Shown: positions 33,206 to 46,491, counted from the stretch's first letter. The stretch is DNA of 64,000 nt from Euclidia mi (GCA_944739405.2 OX123182.2:95410051-95474050), one strand, 5' to 3'. Translations and numbers: made by a program. The notes: generated from the letters alone by a model not told the origin.

Positions 33206-34095
33206 GTTCTCTTCTGTGTACATTACGCAAATTAATTATACGTTTCCTAAAAACAAACAGTTTGTCGTTTCCAGCACTTCTATCTTCTGTACGGAAGCAG
33301 CAGCATACATTCTGTTGATCACAGCACGTTCAAACTGAACATGAAGGCGGCAGTACGCGGGTGATGCCTAATTAGCTAAGTGCTGCACTGTGTCTTCAGA
33401 AATTTTTGTTTCACGACTCAACCGGGTCATTAGCGGAGCATGCCGCTGAGTTGGGGTTGTGTTATGCAGATTTTTGAGAATCGAGGGCAAAAGTGTTGTT
33501 CCTTTTACAAGAATATTGTTCTTTATGAGCAATTTGGCTAGTTTATAACGATACGCTATTTTAAGCAAGAACTTTTATAAAAGATTACATTATTTTGTTA
33601 TAGTATGCACTAATTACTATTTATTTAGAGAAACGTATTTTAAGAAGTAAGAAACGCAACCGATGTACTCGTCTAAGTAAATATCTAAACAAGAATTTTA
33701 TTGAGATTTGTTCGCAGTACTATATTTTTGATATAACATGTCAACTTGTTTGGAAGATAATATTATTAAATTTTCATTCAATGACTCAAAATGGCTTGGC
33801 CAAGGCCGTAATTTAAATATAAAATTACAACATAATATTACTTTGATACATAAATTACTTATAATTTAATTTATTTCAGTTACTTTTTTGGATACGTTTT
33901 TAATTATATTTAAAGGAATAAATTCTCGATAGCAAACCTTGCAGAATAGGCTTGTGTCCACTAAGACTGAATCGGTTTGATTGTAGTATCTATAGATTAA
34001 TTATTATTTGTAGATGTCAATAAGGTTTATTATTTATTATAAAAAGGTAAGTTTACGATAATGTTATTTTTAGGATTCTAAAACTGTGTGTGTGT
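33206..34095. other. Shared unit sequence with two empty SINE sites
   Basis: Collinear with 6776-8235. The empty sites of the SINEs at 7426-7830 and 7999-8158 lie near 33855 and 34021. No gene is recognised. Confidence 0.5.
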
Positions 34096-34329
34096 GTGGT
34101 GACGGATTAAGAATACGGAATGTCACCACCCCATATCATCCCATGGGTGTCGTAAGAGCCGACAGAGGGAGCATATTATGCAGAGAACAGCACTGTAAGA
34201 GAAGGAAAACTTGATACAAACCCTATACCAACCCGTTTGGCCAGCGTGGTATAGTAGGCCAATTCCTCCTTTCAAAGGAGAGGCCAAGTCCAGCAGTGGA
34301 CTGTTAAATGCTGATGATGATGATGATGA
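34096..34329 (+). mobile_element. SINE with GAT-repeat tail (unit 2 copy)
   Basis: Orthologue of 8236-8473, with a shorter GAT tract. Confidence 0.8.
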
Positions 34330-35151
34330 AACTAAAAATAAGATATTTATTCTTGTGACAGTGAACACCAATCAGAGAGCTTTACATCTCACAGTGCGTC
34401 CGCCATTGATGTTGTTGACGTTTTGGAAGAAAATACAACTAAGACGTCAAACTTTGCACCAGGCAAATCAAATATAATAAAATAAAATTGGGTACACTAG
34501 ACCAGACTTCATTCACGGTTTATTTTGTTTTGCACTTCGTGACATAGCTAAACCGCCATGATGGTTTACAGCGTTTTCACGTCAAATTCAAAAAGGTTTT
34601 TAAAAAGCCGTAATTATAAATGTTGCTGATCGATTTTATTAGAAAAATTCAGTTATTTTAGTTTAACATCTAATGAAGGAACGAATCAATCACTAATTGC
34701 ATTTTAGGACACAAGCCTATTACACGAGATTAAAATGTAGACTGTCGATAGCCACAGCGTTTATTAATTACGGTCAATATACATATTTCTAAGTTTCGTA
34801 GTCTTATTACGAAGATTAATTTTATTCCCAAGAGTCTTCAATGTGGCTTTTAGTCTAAGTAGATATTGCTGTATATTCGCTTTTCCAAGAAGAGCTACTG
34901 CATTGCGTCCCAGGTCCCAGGTCTATTTGTTAAATTAAATTATCAACACTGATGTGAATATCTTACATGTGAAGCAAAGGTAACAAAGTTCTGTCATTCA
35001 GTTCTGAATATCAAAAACTGTTATAAGAGTTTACTAATTATTACCGCTTAACACGTTGCTGGACAGTACATCTTTATTTTTTTTAGTCAGGTTGACAGTA
35101 CTTTTTTTCGTACATTCATCTTACGGCTATAGCAGTTGTGATATTATCAGC

Positions 35152-35352
35152 CTATAAGATTTGATATAATGCGTCATCACGGCTATAGCCGTCACTCGAG
35201 CTGGACTGACTTTCGAAGTCCGGCTCATAATTTTCATCGGAATCATACTCTCCTTAGTCCTGAAAGGGATCTTCTTCATTTTGAGACGATTCTGGTGTAG
35301 ATACGTCTTCTAGCAGACGCTCAGTTTCATTATCGTTCCTCGAATTAGTCAT
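35152..35352 (-). pseudogene. piggyBac-like transposase N-terminal remnant (unit 2 copy)
   Basis: The same 66 codons as 9299-9499, starting MTNSRNDNETERLLED, with the same in-frame stop at codon 33. The shared stop shows that the element was already defective before duplication. Confidence 0.72.
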
Positions 35353-35551
35353 CTAGAAAAAAAGGGAACTTATAAATATACAATAACAATAGCTATTTTC
35401 ACGACAATAACCAGTTATCTTTACTATTTTTAGCAAATATATACATCTGTTATAGAATTCAAAGCAAAAGAACATAAAAAATACTTACAATAATGATATA
35501 ATGCCAATTACAAAGTAACGTGCGACAGCTGTGCACACTTACGGCCATCTT

Positions 35552-35679
35552 CAATATTCGAACTATAGATAGATCTGTAGATTTTAGATTCGTGTTTGAC
35601 ATATTTTGTATGGAGCTTATGTCAAAAACTGTCAAAAACGAATCTAAAATCTACAGATCTATCTTTATTTCGAATATTG
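35552..35679. repeat. Inverted repeat inside piggyBac-like element (unit 2 copy)
   Basis: Orthologue of 9698-9825 with the arms unchanged apart from isolated substitutions. Confidence 0.75.
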
Positions 35680-36092
35680 AATTCCGCAGTTATAGACGTT
35701 ATCGCGGTCTGCGCGTCACTTGTTCAAACTGCAACGGATTTTGTAGGAACCGTCAACGGTCATAGCCGTAGCGTCCCTGTGATAGTATGTAAGTTTGGCA
35801 ACACACACAAGTAACTAAATACGCATAAATTTGTGATGTAAAATGACAGTAGGGCCTTGGTAATGCGTTGTTATACGACAGTATAAATGTATTTTGTGGT
35901 GAATCTATACGTATACAACTGCTAAGGTCGTAGGTCAAATTATTGTTTTAAATTTTTTTACGGCTATAGCCGGTGTGTCATATTACAATGTATCTAATGG
36001 ACGGCGTTATTTCCACTAGGCTATCGCTGCGCTTTTTTTAACTATGTATTTTAATTTTTACATCAGTTTTATGCTCCCGCTATACCTGCTTC

Positions 36093-36183
36093 TTAACGCG
36101 TTAATATAGGCGCTACGTAGATGTGGCCAACGTTTTAACGCGTTAAAATACTAATTTCCAATGTGAATTTTTTAACGCGTTAA
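36093..36183. repeat. Three TTAACGCGTTAA palindromes (unit 2 copy)
   Basis: Exact copies lie at 36093-36104, 36135-36146 and 36172-36183 with the same spacing as at 10537. All 36 bases are unchanged between units. Confidence 0.8.
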
Positions 36184-36654
36184 CTAACGCGTCATTGGCC
36201 ATTGCTATTACCATTAACACTAACGCAGCTGTAGTAGTAGCATTAGATTACTAATATAATAAAGTAAAGCTAAAATTACATCAGTATCAGAAATACCTTT
36301 GATGATGTTGTCATTCCATATCTGATACAGTTAGTTAATTGTGACCCGACTAACAATATCGAATTTAATTTACTAAATTCAAAATCCAAATATAAACATC
36401 TCTATTTCGACCCATACATAATGTATTGGACGATAAAGGGACAGAAATAACATTAGAACATTTTGATTGGACGTTGTGTGTGTAGCAGGTGTACTCATCG
36501 ACCTTTGGGGCCAGTTTTTTGGATTGAAAAAGAAAACGACGGTCAGGAGGCACTTACGATTGCCATTAAATCGCCCTATAAAGTTGACGCTTCACTGGGA
36601 GCATTTGCCTGTAATGTAACATTTCAGTTCATTACAACAGTGACAATCGGGCTC

Positions 36655-36723
36655 AGTGGCGTGCTATTGGAGACGCCTATATCCAGCAGTGGACTACGGC
36701 AGACGGATGATGATGATGATGAC
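36655..36723 (+). mobile_element. RTE-like 3' tail with GAT repeat (unit 2 copy)
   Basis: Orthologue of 11096-11168; two fewer GAT repeats. Confidence 0.6.
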
Positions 36724-36846
36724 ACCAGTGACAGAGAAGAACTAAACTTACAGTGCATAACTTGTAGTAGTATAATTTGCAACAAGAGCGATTTGAATTG
36801 CAACCCTTATGATACAGTGTGTGACATTAAAACACCATCGTTTTGA

Positions 36847-37930
36847 TCGTATTACGCCCTAACGTTAGCGGACTGTGTGACTAATTATTATGGCTAAATC
36901 AGTGAGATGATCTTGGATTGTAGGAATTCACATTAGCCAAGGAGGCAGCTGCGTTGTAACGCAATGTTCACCGACACTGTAACATAGCATTACAGCTAAA
37001 TGCTCCCAGTGAGAGATTACCACTATATATCCTGAATAGATATCGTAGTTACACGCGTGAATTTGATATCTTCTTAAATTATTCTACTCCTTTCATAATT
37101 CGCAAATATGAGGGCAAACACGCGATTTGATTTTAGGTGACTAAAATTGTATCAAGGGTAAGGAGTTTATGTGCCGGCGATTGGTATAAGCTGTTTATTA
37201 TATCCTGTGCTAAGCCGTTGTTAGGAATTAGTTCATTGTAATTATTATATAATATACTAAAACTATTTTTACTCTTTTTGCTTAAGAAATGAGACAACTA
37301 TGTATATACGCTTAGTGGGGTATTTATGTTTAACAAATTTTAGAATATGTTGGATACATATCACTCCCATATCTTATAGACAGCGGTAGAGACGTGCCCA
37401 GCATATTTACCTAGTACTTTTCCCATAACAATGATACTTTTTAATCAAACTTTCTAAGCTTTTGAAAATAATAAAATGTTGTGTCCATCGAACTACAGTA
37501 AAATTCGTGAAGGATACTGCGAACAACGGTAATTATAAAATTAAATGTCTAATTAACTAACTTAAACATTAGCATTAAATTGAAACTAACGTCGAAAACC
37601 TGTGTTAGTAAAAAATAATCTTATAAAACCTGTGTTAGTTAAAGATCTTTGTCTAAAACTCAGTTGAAGAAGGTTATTAATTTAAAAATACGTTGAAAGT
37701 TCTAATCTACAAATTTTCGGTCTGTTGAAAGACGTAAAAATAAGAACCTGTCCTATCGTAATATTAGGTATTAAAGTGTGAAGACATACTTAGCTCACGT
37801 TACGGTAAATTTTGTACTGAAACGAGGTCGAGACTTTTTCTTTATATAGCATTTCAGGACCGTCTGCTTAACAGGCTATGAAATTCTTCTTCAGAAAACT
37901 AAATTTAGCAGGCTATGTATATTATTCCAT
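36847..37930. other. Shared unit sequence, no gene recognised
   Basis: AT-rich; collinear with 11294-12378. Confidence 0.5.
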
Positions 37931-38152
37931 GTGGCGACAGATTAAGGATACGGAATGTCAGCACTCTATATCATCCCATGGTTTTTGTAAGAGCCGACAG
38001 AGGGATCATATTATGCGGAGAACAGCACAGTAAGAGAAGGAAAACTTGAAACAAATCCTATGCCAATCCGTTTGACCAGCGTGGTATAGTAGGCCAATTC
38101 CTTCTTTCAAAGGAGAGTCCTAATCCAGCAGTGGACTGTTAAAGGCTGTTGA
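37931..38152 (+). mobile_element. SINE with GAT-type tail (unit 2 copy of second SINE)
   Basis: Orthologue of 12379-12602; here the tail is reduced to 'ggctgttgatgaat'. Confidence 0.78.
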
Positions 38153-38498
38153 TGAATATTTGTCAGATGCAAAAATGGAAAACCGCCTTCATAGGAATAA
38201 TATTTACAACCTGTAGGTACTTTGAGCAAGTTGAAATGTCGATTTACCGCTTATTTATTTTTCATTGCACCGTTAACTCTAATCAACTGCTGCATTTATG
38301 ACTTTAATAGTTAAAGAATTTTTTGGGCACAATATAAATTTATTAGCTCTTCATCTGATTGCCAATGTAGACTATCAATATTAAATATACCAGATAGTTA
38401 AGTGGATAACTATTATGCTTCTTTTATGGGATACAATAAAATAATATTATTATCATCATCATGTATTATATAATACAAATAAACAAAATTACTTGTCA

Positions 38499-39555
38499 TC
38501 TATACATATAAATAAAATTGGAGTGTCTGTTTGTCATATTTAAATAACCGTTTTTTACTAAATGCATATCCGTAAGTACTGTGTGTACACGGTACATATA
38601 CCGAAATAACATTTTTAAACGGTTTTATTTAGCTTGACCTGTTTATTTGTTTGTTTGTTTGGGTCAAATTTAGTAATTGGAATTTTACCCCCTTCCTGAT
38701 GACAGATTGATCTGATATTTGGTAAACACTCTTAATCTTGATGACAATACAACATAATATATTTCTTATGATTGTAAATCCAAGATGGCCGCCGATACAA
38801 AATGGCGGATCACAGAATATTATTTCACAAGAACCTCGATATGGGTATCAAATGAAAGGGCTTGATTGGTAGAATAGAGCTCACTATGAAAAATCCAAGG
38901 TGGCCGCCGATACAAAATGGCGGATCACATACATATATCTAAACCTAAACTGTTGCGTTTCGTTCGGTGAGTGAGATTGCCGGAAGCCCTAGCCCCTATT
39001 CCTTCTCCCCTATCCCACTCCTTATCACAGCACCTTATAGCACTTGTGACTCCTGTGGTATTGCTTGTGTTCATGGGCCGCGGTAATTGCTTACCATCAG
39101 GCAATCCGTCTGCTTGATTGATAGACTAGAGCTCACTATGAAAAAATTGTTGGGCGTAGCGTATACTAAGTAAACATTTTGATAGAAATTTCACGCGCAC
39201 AATGATTTTATTTTTGTCTGATCAATACCCCAGATTGATGAGAAGATTGGTGCGATCTGGTAGCTAATATATCATAATCATAGCATAGCATCAAATCAAG
39301 CATAATCTAACTACATATTTTTTTAGTGTAATAAAACCGTTTAACATAAAAATGATTTTTATTTTATTTTATTTACAATTTTTGTCTGTGTTTCTGTCTG
39401 TTTCTTTTCGCTAATCTCTGGAATGGCTGGACCGATTTTGACGGGACGTTCACGGGCGGATTGCTGATGTACCAAGGAGTAACTTAGGTTATAAATTAAC
39501 CGGGTACGCGAAGTAGTTCCCTCAAGACGCGGGTGAAACCGCGGGAAACAGCTAG
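38499..39555 (+). mobile_element. Non-autonomous Helitron (unit 2 copy)
   Basis: Same TC start after A and CTAG end before T as 12945-14006. Small differences inside include a shorter TTTG tract and a changed stretch near 39265-39300. Confidence 0.85.
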
Positions 39556-40397
39556 TGTAGAATTTAAAAACAAATTCTCAGATATAATTAAATTAAACTA
39601 AAATTTCTCAGATTAAAAAACTATCATAGCAAAGTCTAAACTGCTCCCTACTAAGGAAAGAATTTTTGACATTTCGCAATTTTCGCAAACAAATACTCAA
39701 CCATTATGAAAGTGCGAGAAATGTCAAATTGTTGGTAGAGGAAAATAACTATTCACGATTAAGTTCAAACACAGCGGAACCTAAATATATTCCCTTAAGT
39801 TATAAATGTGTGAGGGAATAGAAATACTAGCCTGCAAAATTTTGCCGCTATACGATAGGGTTCCGTTTTACGAGGCTATCATAACACTGCTTAGTGGTCA
39901 AAGTTTGCTTGTTAATTATTACTGTGTGGACATAGGTCCTGTACTGTGAATAAGGACCTCGTAGGCGGTTATTAAAATTGAAACAATATTGATCGTGCAA
40001 ACTTTGTGTACCATTTTATATTCTAAGTAAATATTACTGTGTTCGTGATTTATGCTGATTGAACATTTACTGGAAGTGTAATTAAAACGCACGATGATTC
40101 ATTGCTTTTGTACAACAGATGTTTTTCTTTATTACTCAGATTTGCAATTTATATTTGCCTGTAAACTATCGAGCGTGCCGTCTGTCTAGCGTTGGATTTT
40201 GGATAAAAAGAACGAAATTTGAACATACGTTTAATCCGTAGAATGGCTATAATGTATCTAGTAGTATACTATATTGGGGGTTGATAAATACCTATCGCGA
40301 TGGTATTTGTTGTATTGCAAACCCGTTGGTGAATAATAGTATGGTCTGCTTTTAAGGTCTCATTAGTAGAGCAAAGATATTTGTAATTTGGTGTACT
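39556..40397. other. Shared unit sequence with empty mariner site
   Basis: Collinear with 14007-14292 plus 15588-16111. The mariner target TA is single (about 39878). A 32-bp stretch near 39820-39852 absent from unit 1 is flanked by 'ata', consistent with a microhomology deletion in unit 1 or an insertion here. Confidence 0.6.
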
Positions 40398-40515
40398 TTT
40401 TTTTTTTTAACATAATTTTAATATCTACATGAAGCTTAATCTAATCTTAATGTCTAAGTAGTATATGTACAAAAAAAACGTAAAAAGAGATTAAAATTGA
40501 AAATATTTACACGAT

Positions 40516-41337
40516 TTAGGCGTCGTAAAATGCCTCCGCATCAATGTCATCGGGTAACGTGCCCAGAAGGCTGGCAGCATTGCCACGCTGGATGGCAATG
40601 CTGATTCTCTGAGCAAAGAATAAACCAGCCTTCTGGTCACGTGAGACGTCGATTAAACGTTTTGAAATTTCCCGGAACAGTGAACGAGCGCTCGGACCCC
40701 ATGAGCCTAGCGTTTCCACCCCAAACGGCTCAAACATGTAATTACTCACAAAATTACTGTATTTGCGCCGTTTGAGGGTTTCCGCAGTTGCAGCAGCAGC
40801 GCCAGCATGGCCTCCCGTGCTTGGAATATGTGATGGCGCGAGGGTGTATACGCAGGTTGCGTCCCACACCAAAGGCCTACCCATTTTCCAAGGCAACAAT
40901 GACATACCGTCAGGTCTCTTACCGTCGTCGCGTACCAAACCATTTGGTTCAAGTACAGCTGGTACGCCAGACGCGACAAGAGCACGACGAATTATGTCAT
41001 TCAGATGAGCGTAACGGGGAATTCTACCAGCGCTTCTGCTGCAAGATAGCCTATAGTGTCCGAGGCTATCGACGTCTTCTCCACAATGACATCGATGCGG
41101 AGAAACACACGAGGCACCTAAGCGAAGACAAGTGGCGATACGGAACGTCTCATCGTCCAACATGGTTCCAGTGTTGGACGATGGTAGTGCCTGAAGCCAC
41201 AGACCCGATTCCCACTCTCCCACAGCCAGCAAGCGAGCACGCTCTGCAACATTAAAAGTTGTATCTAAAAGACTTTTCCTTACAATGTCACAAAGTGGCG
41301 CGTCCCACTGTCTTTGGGAGAAAAGGTTGGTAGGCAA
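40516..41337 (-). pseudogene. LINE C-terminal endonuclease-like ORF (273 codons)
   Basis: An uninterrupted frame from MPTNLFSQRQWDAPLCDIV to the stop after DDIDAEAFYDA. Around residues 80-100 is a Cys/His cluster (HRCHCGEDVDSLGHYRLSC), followed by RYAHLNDIIRRAL, then 'RDDGKRPDGMSLLP' and 'RPLVWDATCVYT' around 130-160. The CCHC, conserved Arg/His and the spaced RPD...D pattern parallel the restriction-like endonuclease downstream of RT in R2-type LINEs; this is motif-level inference. The reading frame upstream (41363-41590, ending in NAWKMAW) is cut off by the palindrome. Ubiquitous similar proteins in insect genomes are transposon derived. Confidence 0.6.
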
Positions 41338-41369
41338 ATCAGCGCTCCAAGCGCTGATTTGCCTACCAA
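41327..41369. repeat. Palindromic micro-rearrangement, unit 2 only
   Basis: Perfect 20-bp arms (41327-41346 and 41350-41369) with a 3-nt centre (cca). Unit 1 has a single arm followed by 'tggacaagcc'. The second arm is an inverted copy of the first and interrupts the LINE ORF. Confidence 0.93.
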
Positions 41370-41590
41370 GCCATTTTCCAGGCGTTTACAGCTTCGGTTT
41401 TGCACAGCACTTCTGAGTTAACTAGTGTAGGTGATAAAATTTTCCTAGTTAACTCTTCCGTGCTGTGAACCGAAGATAGAAACGCCGGTAAACTGACACT
41501 AGAAATTTTGCGTACACCGAGCCCACCCAGACGTATGGTGTACTTAGTTATGCGTTTTATTTGCTCCTCTGAAGAACAGGCTGAGACCAA

Positions 41591-44190
41591 TTATTATCAA
41601 TTTTATTATACTAGCGTTAAACTTTTTTCAAAATAGTTTTTAATTTTTTAGCTTATAATTTTTTATACTAGACCATTTTTCTACCAAATATCTACCGATA
41701 ATTTGATTTCATTCAAAATATTATCTATCTACTATGATAAACGTAAAACTTTGCGAGAAGCATGCCCGCATGTTCGTTAGTTTCACGTAAAAACTACTGT
41801 ACCTACGCATTTTGATGAACTTTAATCTTGCAATATTATAGTTTATTTATACATCAGAATAACACATAAGTAGGCTATATTTTCTTGCTATAACCAACAC
41901 CCACGCAAACGACGCCGTAGGAAAAACCTAGTTCTGCTATAACTTAATATGCATCTCCTCCAAATTACAAAATTCCGTCACGTCACCGCAGAACCGCTAC
42001 TTAGTTATCAGCGGGTCTCTAAATTAGAATTGCGGGACATAGTATCAGCCATTGACCTTTGTCATTCATCAACTTGTAGACGGGAAAGTGAAAACACAGC
42101 TATAGAGACTTTAAAATGAATCAGCTGTAGAGCTTTTGAGTGAGTCGTCATCTTAGCGCTCGTAGCGTAACTTGGCTTGCCTTTCGAAATATATTGGCAG
42201 AGGTAAAAAACGTTCACAGAGGTCATTATTCGGATGGATTAACACTTGTGTGGCATTTATATCACAGTTCTGCCGTACTTCGGATGGCCTGTATGACCTG
42301 TTTTGCACCAGGATAAGGTTCGTCATATCATGATAGAGGCCTTCGGGCGGTCTAAAAACTCCGACGTCAGAGTTCGCCACACTCATAGAAAGAGAAGAAG
42401 TTGGTTAGACAAGACAGTAAGTTAGATTTTTTGTAAAATGGTTCATTGTAAAGCCCTTTTACATTTTGATCCCTCAGCAATTTTGTTCGAATCAGAATTT
42501 ATTGTTTCGGAGAATTAATGAAAAACTAACTTTTATGGCTAAGGCTTTAAAGAGTTTGTTCCACAGAGCTCATTTCTTTTTAAGTCGTCTCCTCCACTAC
42601 GAATAAATGTTGTTTCGCAAGGAACGTTACAAACACCTAATCAATGCACACAATGTTTACCCAGACTCGAAACAACAAATTATGGTTCACAGTGTAGTGT
42701 CATGTCGGGTTTGATCAAACAATACTCAACGCAAAGCCGAACAATGAGGAGACCACTTAAACCACTTTTAAGATTGATTCCGTCGTTAAAGCTGTTACCC
42801 GCACTCATAAATAATAGCGGCAGGCTTTATCTGACGTGGCGGTTCCTTAAATCTTAAATCCTATGTCAACTTACGAACTCAACTAGGTAGGTAGCTTCTT
42901 GCGTGTGTTCTAATTGACTTATAGTTGTCGAGAAAGAGCGGTGTGTTGGAAGGGTTTGAACCTAACCCGCTCGTTTCGACGTTTATGGAAATCGCTTCAA
43001 AAACAGACCGGTATCACACATTTTTACAGTACATTAATTAAAGCCGAAACGGCATCGACAAGCCTTTGTTGCCATTAAAATGAAATTTTAACTTACACCT
43101 AGCTTTATTCTGGGTATACCTTCCTCTACCATAATATTATGACATTTTATCTAAGAAGATACAGATACATCATAATATTACATTACATTACGAATTTCAA
43201 AATTCATTTTCTTTTATCACTGGTGATAAAATAAATTGAATAAAGGCTAAAATAAATAAATAAAATTACTGTAAAACATATTCATGGAATTTAATATGAT
43301 CTCTTCTTCAGAGCTCTCGTATAAACTTTTTCTTTTATATTTGAGCACAATTATTTCTTAATGTTGTAAGCTATTATCCTAATTGGAACTTTAGAAGCTA
43401 ATTTGTTCTTTGGTGTCTCGTTGCTAAAAATAAAAAACACGTGTCAAGACGGTGATAATTCTGTTATCTTAAAATTATTTTAATTGACACTAAAATAAAA
43501 GAGTGCCAATTATGTTAATCTAAAAATATACTTACGTATTTTTGCCCCTATTTCAGCCGTTAAGCAGAGTAGTATTGTAGCGGCGTCGTTGTGCTGGTTC
43601 CCGAAGAAAGATTGTAGTGTGGAATAAAACTGCAGGGGATTGTAATACTTTGCGTTATATTCGTGAAGTACTAAATTACTTAGGTTTACAAGTACAATAT
43701 ATTCGCGTCTACGGAACAAACAAGAAAGGTATTTAGGTGTGAATGACGTGTAACAGCTGATTGTCAATTGTCGATGACAGCGGCGCACGAGCCGGCGAGC
43801 CGTCCACTCGCCCCGCACCGCAGATCCCGCGGCGACGTTTCGTTATATTTGTTGAGTGCTTGTCTCAACAAGTGTCATAGCTAAAAAGATACTTCCCCTG
43901 GGTGATGTCAAGTTTTTTTGGTTTTTGAAGCGAGCGTGGCACATTTAGAGGTGCTTACGGTAAGCGTGGGGTGTGCGGCAAGGTACTGGGAGACCCAGTG
44001 GGAATGGTGAAAATAGTTATCAGGAAATCCAAAACATATGGTAACTCCTTATTCCTACCCAGGATGGCTGCCTGATCAACAACGAGATGGAAATGAAGAC
44101 CCTTTCGGTCTTCAAATGTAAGCAAATTACGGTTGATGTAAGTAAATCACGTAACCACCGTGCACAGGATCCACCACCCTTTTTTGAGAC
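41591..44190. other. Shared unit sequence, no gene recognised
   Basis: Collinear with 17248-17882 and 18404-20390, with the empty site of the CR1-like fragment near 42219. The minus-strand exon candidate has a counterpart at 43510-43818. Confidence 0.5.
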
Positions 44191-44647
44191 ATTTTTGAGA
44201 CATGATATTACTCTTCTTCTTCATCTTCTTTTGCCTGCCCTGTTCCCATATTACTTGGGTACGGCGCAGAATGTCTTTCGCTTCCATTCTCTCCTATCAG
44301 CCGTCATCTGATTATTCACTCCCTTATCATTCATGTCATCCTTCACACAATCCATTCATCTTTTATTTGGTCTTCCTCTTGCCTCATATGCCTCAACTCT
44401 TATATTCATCACCTTTCTAGTCACATGCTTTTCATCCCTCCTCATTACATACCCATATTACGCTAGACGATATCCTTTCAGCTTTTCTTGCACCGATGCA
44501 ACTTTCAAACTGCCCCTAATATACTCATTTCTAATTTTATCCATCCTTGTCAACCCACACCTCCATCTTAACATCCTCATCTCTGCTACATGTAATCTTC
44601 TTGCATCCGTCTTCTTCGCGGCCCAGCATTCCGATCCATACAGTGCG
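44191..44647 (-). pseudogene. RTE-type LINE fragment, truncated by deletion
   Basis: Orthologue of 20391-20837. The coding homology stops at 'cagtgcgat', where unit 2 joins a 36-bp AT-rich filler (44648-44683) and then the sequence corresponding to 23641. That filler is the scar of a 2.8-kb deletion. Confidence 0.8.
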
Positions 44648-44683
44648 ATTTATTTTATCATGATTTATTTTAATCTTTCATAT

Positions 44684-45954
44684 AAAGTCATAAAACTCCA
44701 TACACCTGAATAACAAATATCTTATAAAAGATTCACCACGAAAATTATTTCTTTGGTAGACATTAAGAACCATTATGCTTCGTCCTTTACAAGGTAAGCA
44801 AGACAATTTGATAAAGTCACTTAGAGGTTAACTATTCAACTTATCAACTTATGTATCTTTAACGATACCACAAGCTAAAGAAAGCAAAATAAATCGTGCG
44901 TAACTACAGCTATTTATTATAAGGTGATGATATATTAGGCATTTCTTTCTGAATAATAGAATTTTCACTAAATTATTTTGGCAATAAAGTATAATTCATA
45001 TATTTCAGACTCACACGAAATGGCCGAAAAAAATACTATGCGTGCGTGTAACATAATCTTCTTCTTTTTCTGTATTTTAGATTACATTATTTTCAGGAGC
45101 TAAACAGAGTCTTCACTAACGGGTCATCGATCCGTATATACATGGTGTACGACGTTTAATAGCCTTAGGAATAGTTTTAACAAAACTCTGTGATGGACGG
45201 TTGCTGGCCCCTACCAACCTTCCAGCGCATTGTTTTGCTACAGCAGTTGCTACTTAAAAATATATGAACCTTTCATACCTGCTATGATTTTCTTGAAGAT
45301 AGCTTTTCAGTACAGTTCACAGGCTTTCCAGTATCGGCTGACTGCAAGCATAGAAATTGATGGTACAAGGCTTCTGGCGGCAGAGAAAAGCATAATTACT
45401 TGAAGCGGCAATCTAAAATAATCAACAGATAATATACTCCTCCTACTTGTTGGGAGCATGGTCCAGATATATTATTACGTAGATTTTACAGTCTGTAAAA
45501 AGAAAACCAGTCACGCTATTTATGAACTTAGTTATATTTGTTATCTTGCAAATAACTCGTATACAAAAGCCGACTTAATGTTAGAGTCGTACTCTGACAC
45601 CTATGTATAGTACAAAGAAAATTCTACATTGTGAGAAATAATCATTTTATTTGGAAATGTCGAAATTATATTCATGAAATTAATATAAAACCTATCAATT
45701 ATTCTAGATTTAATTAATTACTAAGTTATTTATTTCATATCTGTAAAAGCTTTTACGTACGTCGATTTGTACCCAAAATACAATGATGTAACAATTACAT
45801 CAATTTATGGTTTTCCACACAATTTATATGATTAGTTCAGCAGACCGCATCTAATGATGAACTAGAGGATGGCCGTAGCTACGTTCGCAGATTTTTTTAA
45901 AATTTTGCCATTTCTTTCCGATTCCGTGGGATTTGATTCTCGATTCTTTCTTAT
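44684..45954. other. Shared unit sequence, no gene recognised
   Basis: Collinear with 23641-24746 and 25080-25167; the SINE-head segment of unit 1 (24747-25079) is absent. Small insertions occur near 45000 and 45355. Confidence 0.5.
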
Positions 45955-45971
45955 TGCACCCCTACGGTCCC

Positions 45972-46491
45972 TGGTTCGGCGTTACACCGAAACCGTAGGT
46001 TCTAGGCAACTTGGAGAAGGAATGAACTGTATATAAAGGATGGCGGGTTTTAGTCGCCTAGGATTGGATAAGGGAAGAGGATGTGGAAAAGGATTGTGAG
46101 TGGGTATAGGATATTCTAATGATGAGGGGCACTTACCTTGTACGTCAGTCCTCCTTCCTTGCAAATGGCAGCCTCCTGGTTTTTTTGGGATGAAGCTGCT
46201 TGATTCACTCCACTACACAAATCACTTTCACTTGCGAGCGGTTTTGTATAAGCGGTAGTAATTATAGCGGGAGCGGCGCGCTGCGGTACGGTATGGCGGA
46301 CACGTATTTAGCGAATCGAAAGTTCTAGACTGTCCCTCGCGTCGACGATCGCGGCGACCAATCCGCGAAAGGCGTGCCCCTTCCAGGGAATGGGATAGAG
46401 AGGGACGGAAACATCGCTCGCATTAGACAAGCAAGCGTGGAACGATTGACGTTGATGTGATTAGTTATAGATAGGAAGGTAGATGGCGCTA
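45972..46491 (-). repeat. LTR (3' LTR of the minus-strand element)
   Basis: Nearly identical to 52583-53105, with only scattered differences by eye. The outer edge is TG next to GTCCC; the inner edge ends GATGGCGCTA without the CCA of the other LTR. Confidence 0.95.

Larger units (their letters stand above)
35052..36002. mobile_element. piggyBac-like element, right end deleted
   Basis: The left TTAA (35048-35051) and end CACGTTGCTGGACAGTAC are present. The right end and flanking 300 bp are deleted, with the junction at about 36003. Without a right terminus this copy cannot be mobilised. Confidence 0.85.
40398..41590 (-). mobile_element. LINE 3' end with endonuclease-like ORF, unit 2 copy
   Basis: Orthologue of 16112-17247. 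The poly(A) tail is the plus-strand T run at about 40398-40409. It keeps the roughly 48 bp lost in unit 1 but carries the palindromic change at 41327-41369. Confidence 0.72.
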
